From the NCBI GenBank assembly GCA_007135635.1, contig SLIO01000415.1:1-14859 (forward strand): 14,859 bases of DNA, read 5' to 3'. The translations under genes and the position numbers were made by a program. Numbering within the stretch: the stretch's first letter is position 1; every line of letters begins with the position of its first letter. Positions 14,774 to 14,859 of the stretch are shown piece by piece. The notes under the pieces were generated by a model. The model was not told the origin of the DNA. It saw only the letters and a program-made list of their open reading frames with translations, and did not search any database. The stretch is from Methylomicrobium sp. GTDB lineage: Bacteria; Pseudomonadota; Gammaproteobacteria; Methylococcales; Methylomonadaceae.

Positions 14774-14859
14774 GACTGATTGCCAAGGATGGCGTGTATT
14801 AGGGCACCAACAGTGGGCGCTTTAGGCGATGCAGGGCAGAAAAATGCTCCTGCATTTTC

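Overview
This window looks like ordinary core chromosome of a gammaproteobacterium of about 47-48 % GC. The layout is hisC-hisD-hisG-murA-mlaBDEF on the minus strand, divergent from caxA(yrbG)-kdsD-kdsC-lptC-lptA-lptB-rpoN-hpf-rapZ on the plus strand. This is the classical gammaproteobacterial cell-envelope/sigma-54 neighbourhood. The murA-hisG-hisD-hisC linkage, the short HisG and the style of the dispersed intergenic repeats suggest a methanotroph of the order Methylococcales (Methylomicrobium/Methylomonas-like). That placement is inference from family knowledge, not from a marker gene.

Left part (minus strand, read right to left). mlaF, mlaE, mlaD and mlaB are packed within 0-3 bases of each other and encode the inner-membrane MCE transporter of the Mla pathway, which maintains outer-membrane lipid asymmetry. 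Next come murA (first committed step of peptidoglycan synthesis), hisG (short, HisZ-dependent form), hisD, a 372-bp non-coding interval built around a MITE-like inverted-repeat element, and hisC, which runs off the left edge. Two usual members of this cluster, mlaC and the BolA-type ibaG, are not present.

Middle. A 388-bp divergent intergenic region separates mlaF from caxA. It holds a candidate sigma-70 promoter for each side, a 91-bp array of 13 degenerate heptanucleotides and a small dyad.

Right part (plus strand). caxA (Na+/Ca2+ antiporter family), kdsD and kdsC (KDO synthesis), then lptC, lptA and lptB (lipopolysaccharide export) form one compact run. A 196-bp gap follows, then rpoN (sigma-54), hpf (short ribosome hibernation factor) and rapZ. 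The usual ptsN between hpf and rapZ is missing, and its place is taken by about 90 bases with two RNA hairpins. After rapZ there is no gene up to the window end, only hairpins and a second copy of the dispersed repeat seen between hisC and hisD.

Functionally, nearly everything serves envelope building: precursor synthesis (murA, kdsD, kdsC), LPS export (lptABC) and phospholipid trafficking (mla). I found no mobile gene, CRISPR array, phage, toxin-antitoxin, defence module or clearly new system. The points worth a second look are non-coding (nested inverted repeat with flanking direct repeats, heptad array, hpf-rapZ hairpins) or small departures from the standard operons (no mlaC/ibaG/ptsN, a basic MlaF tail, a RapZ residue change).
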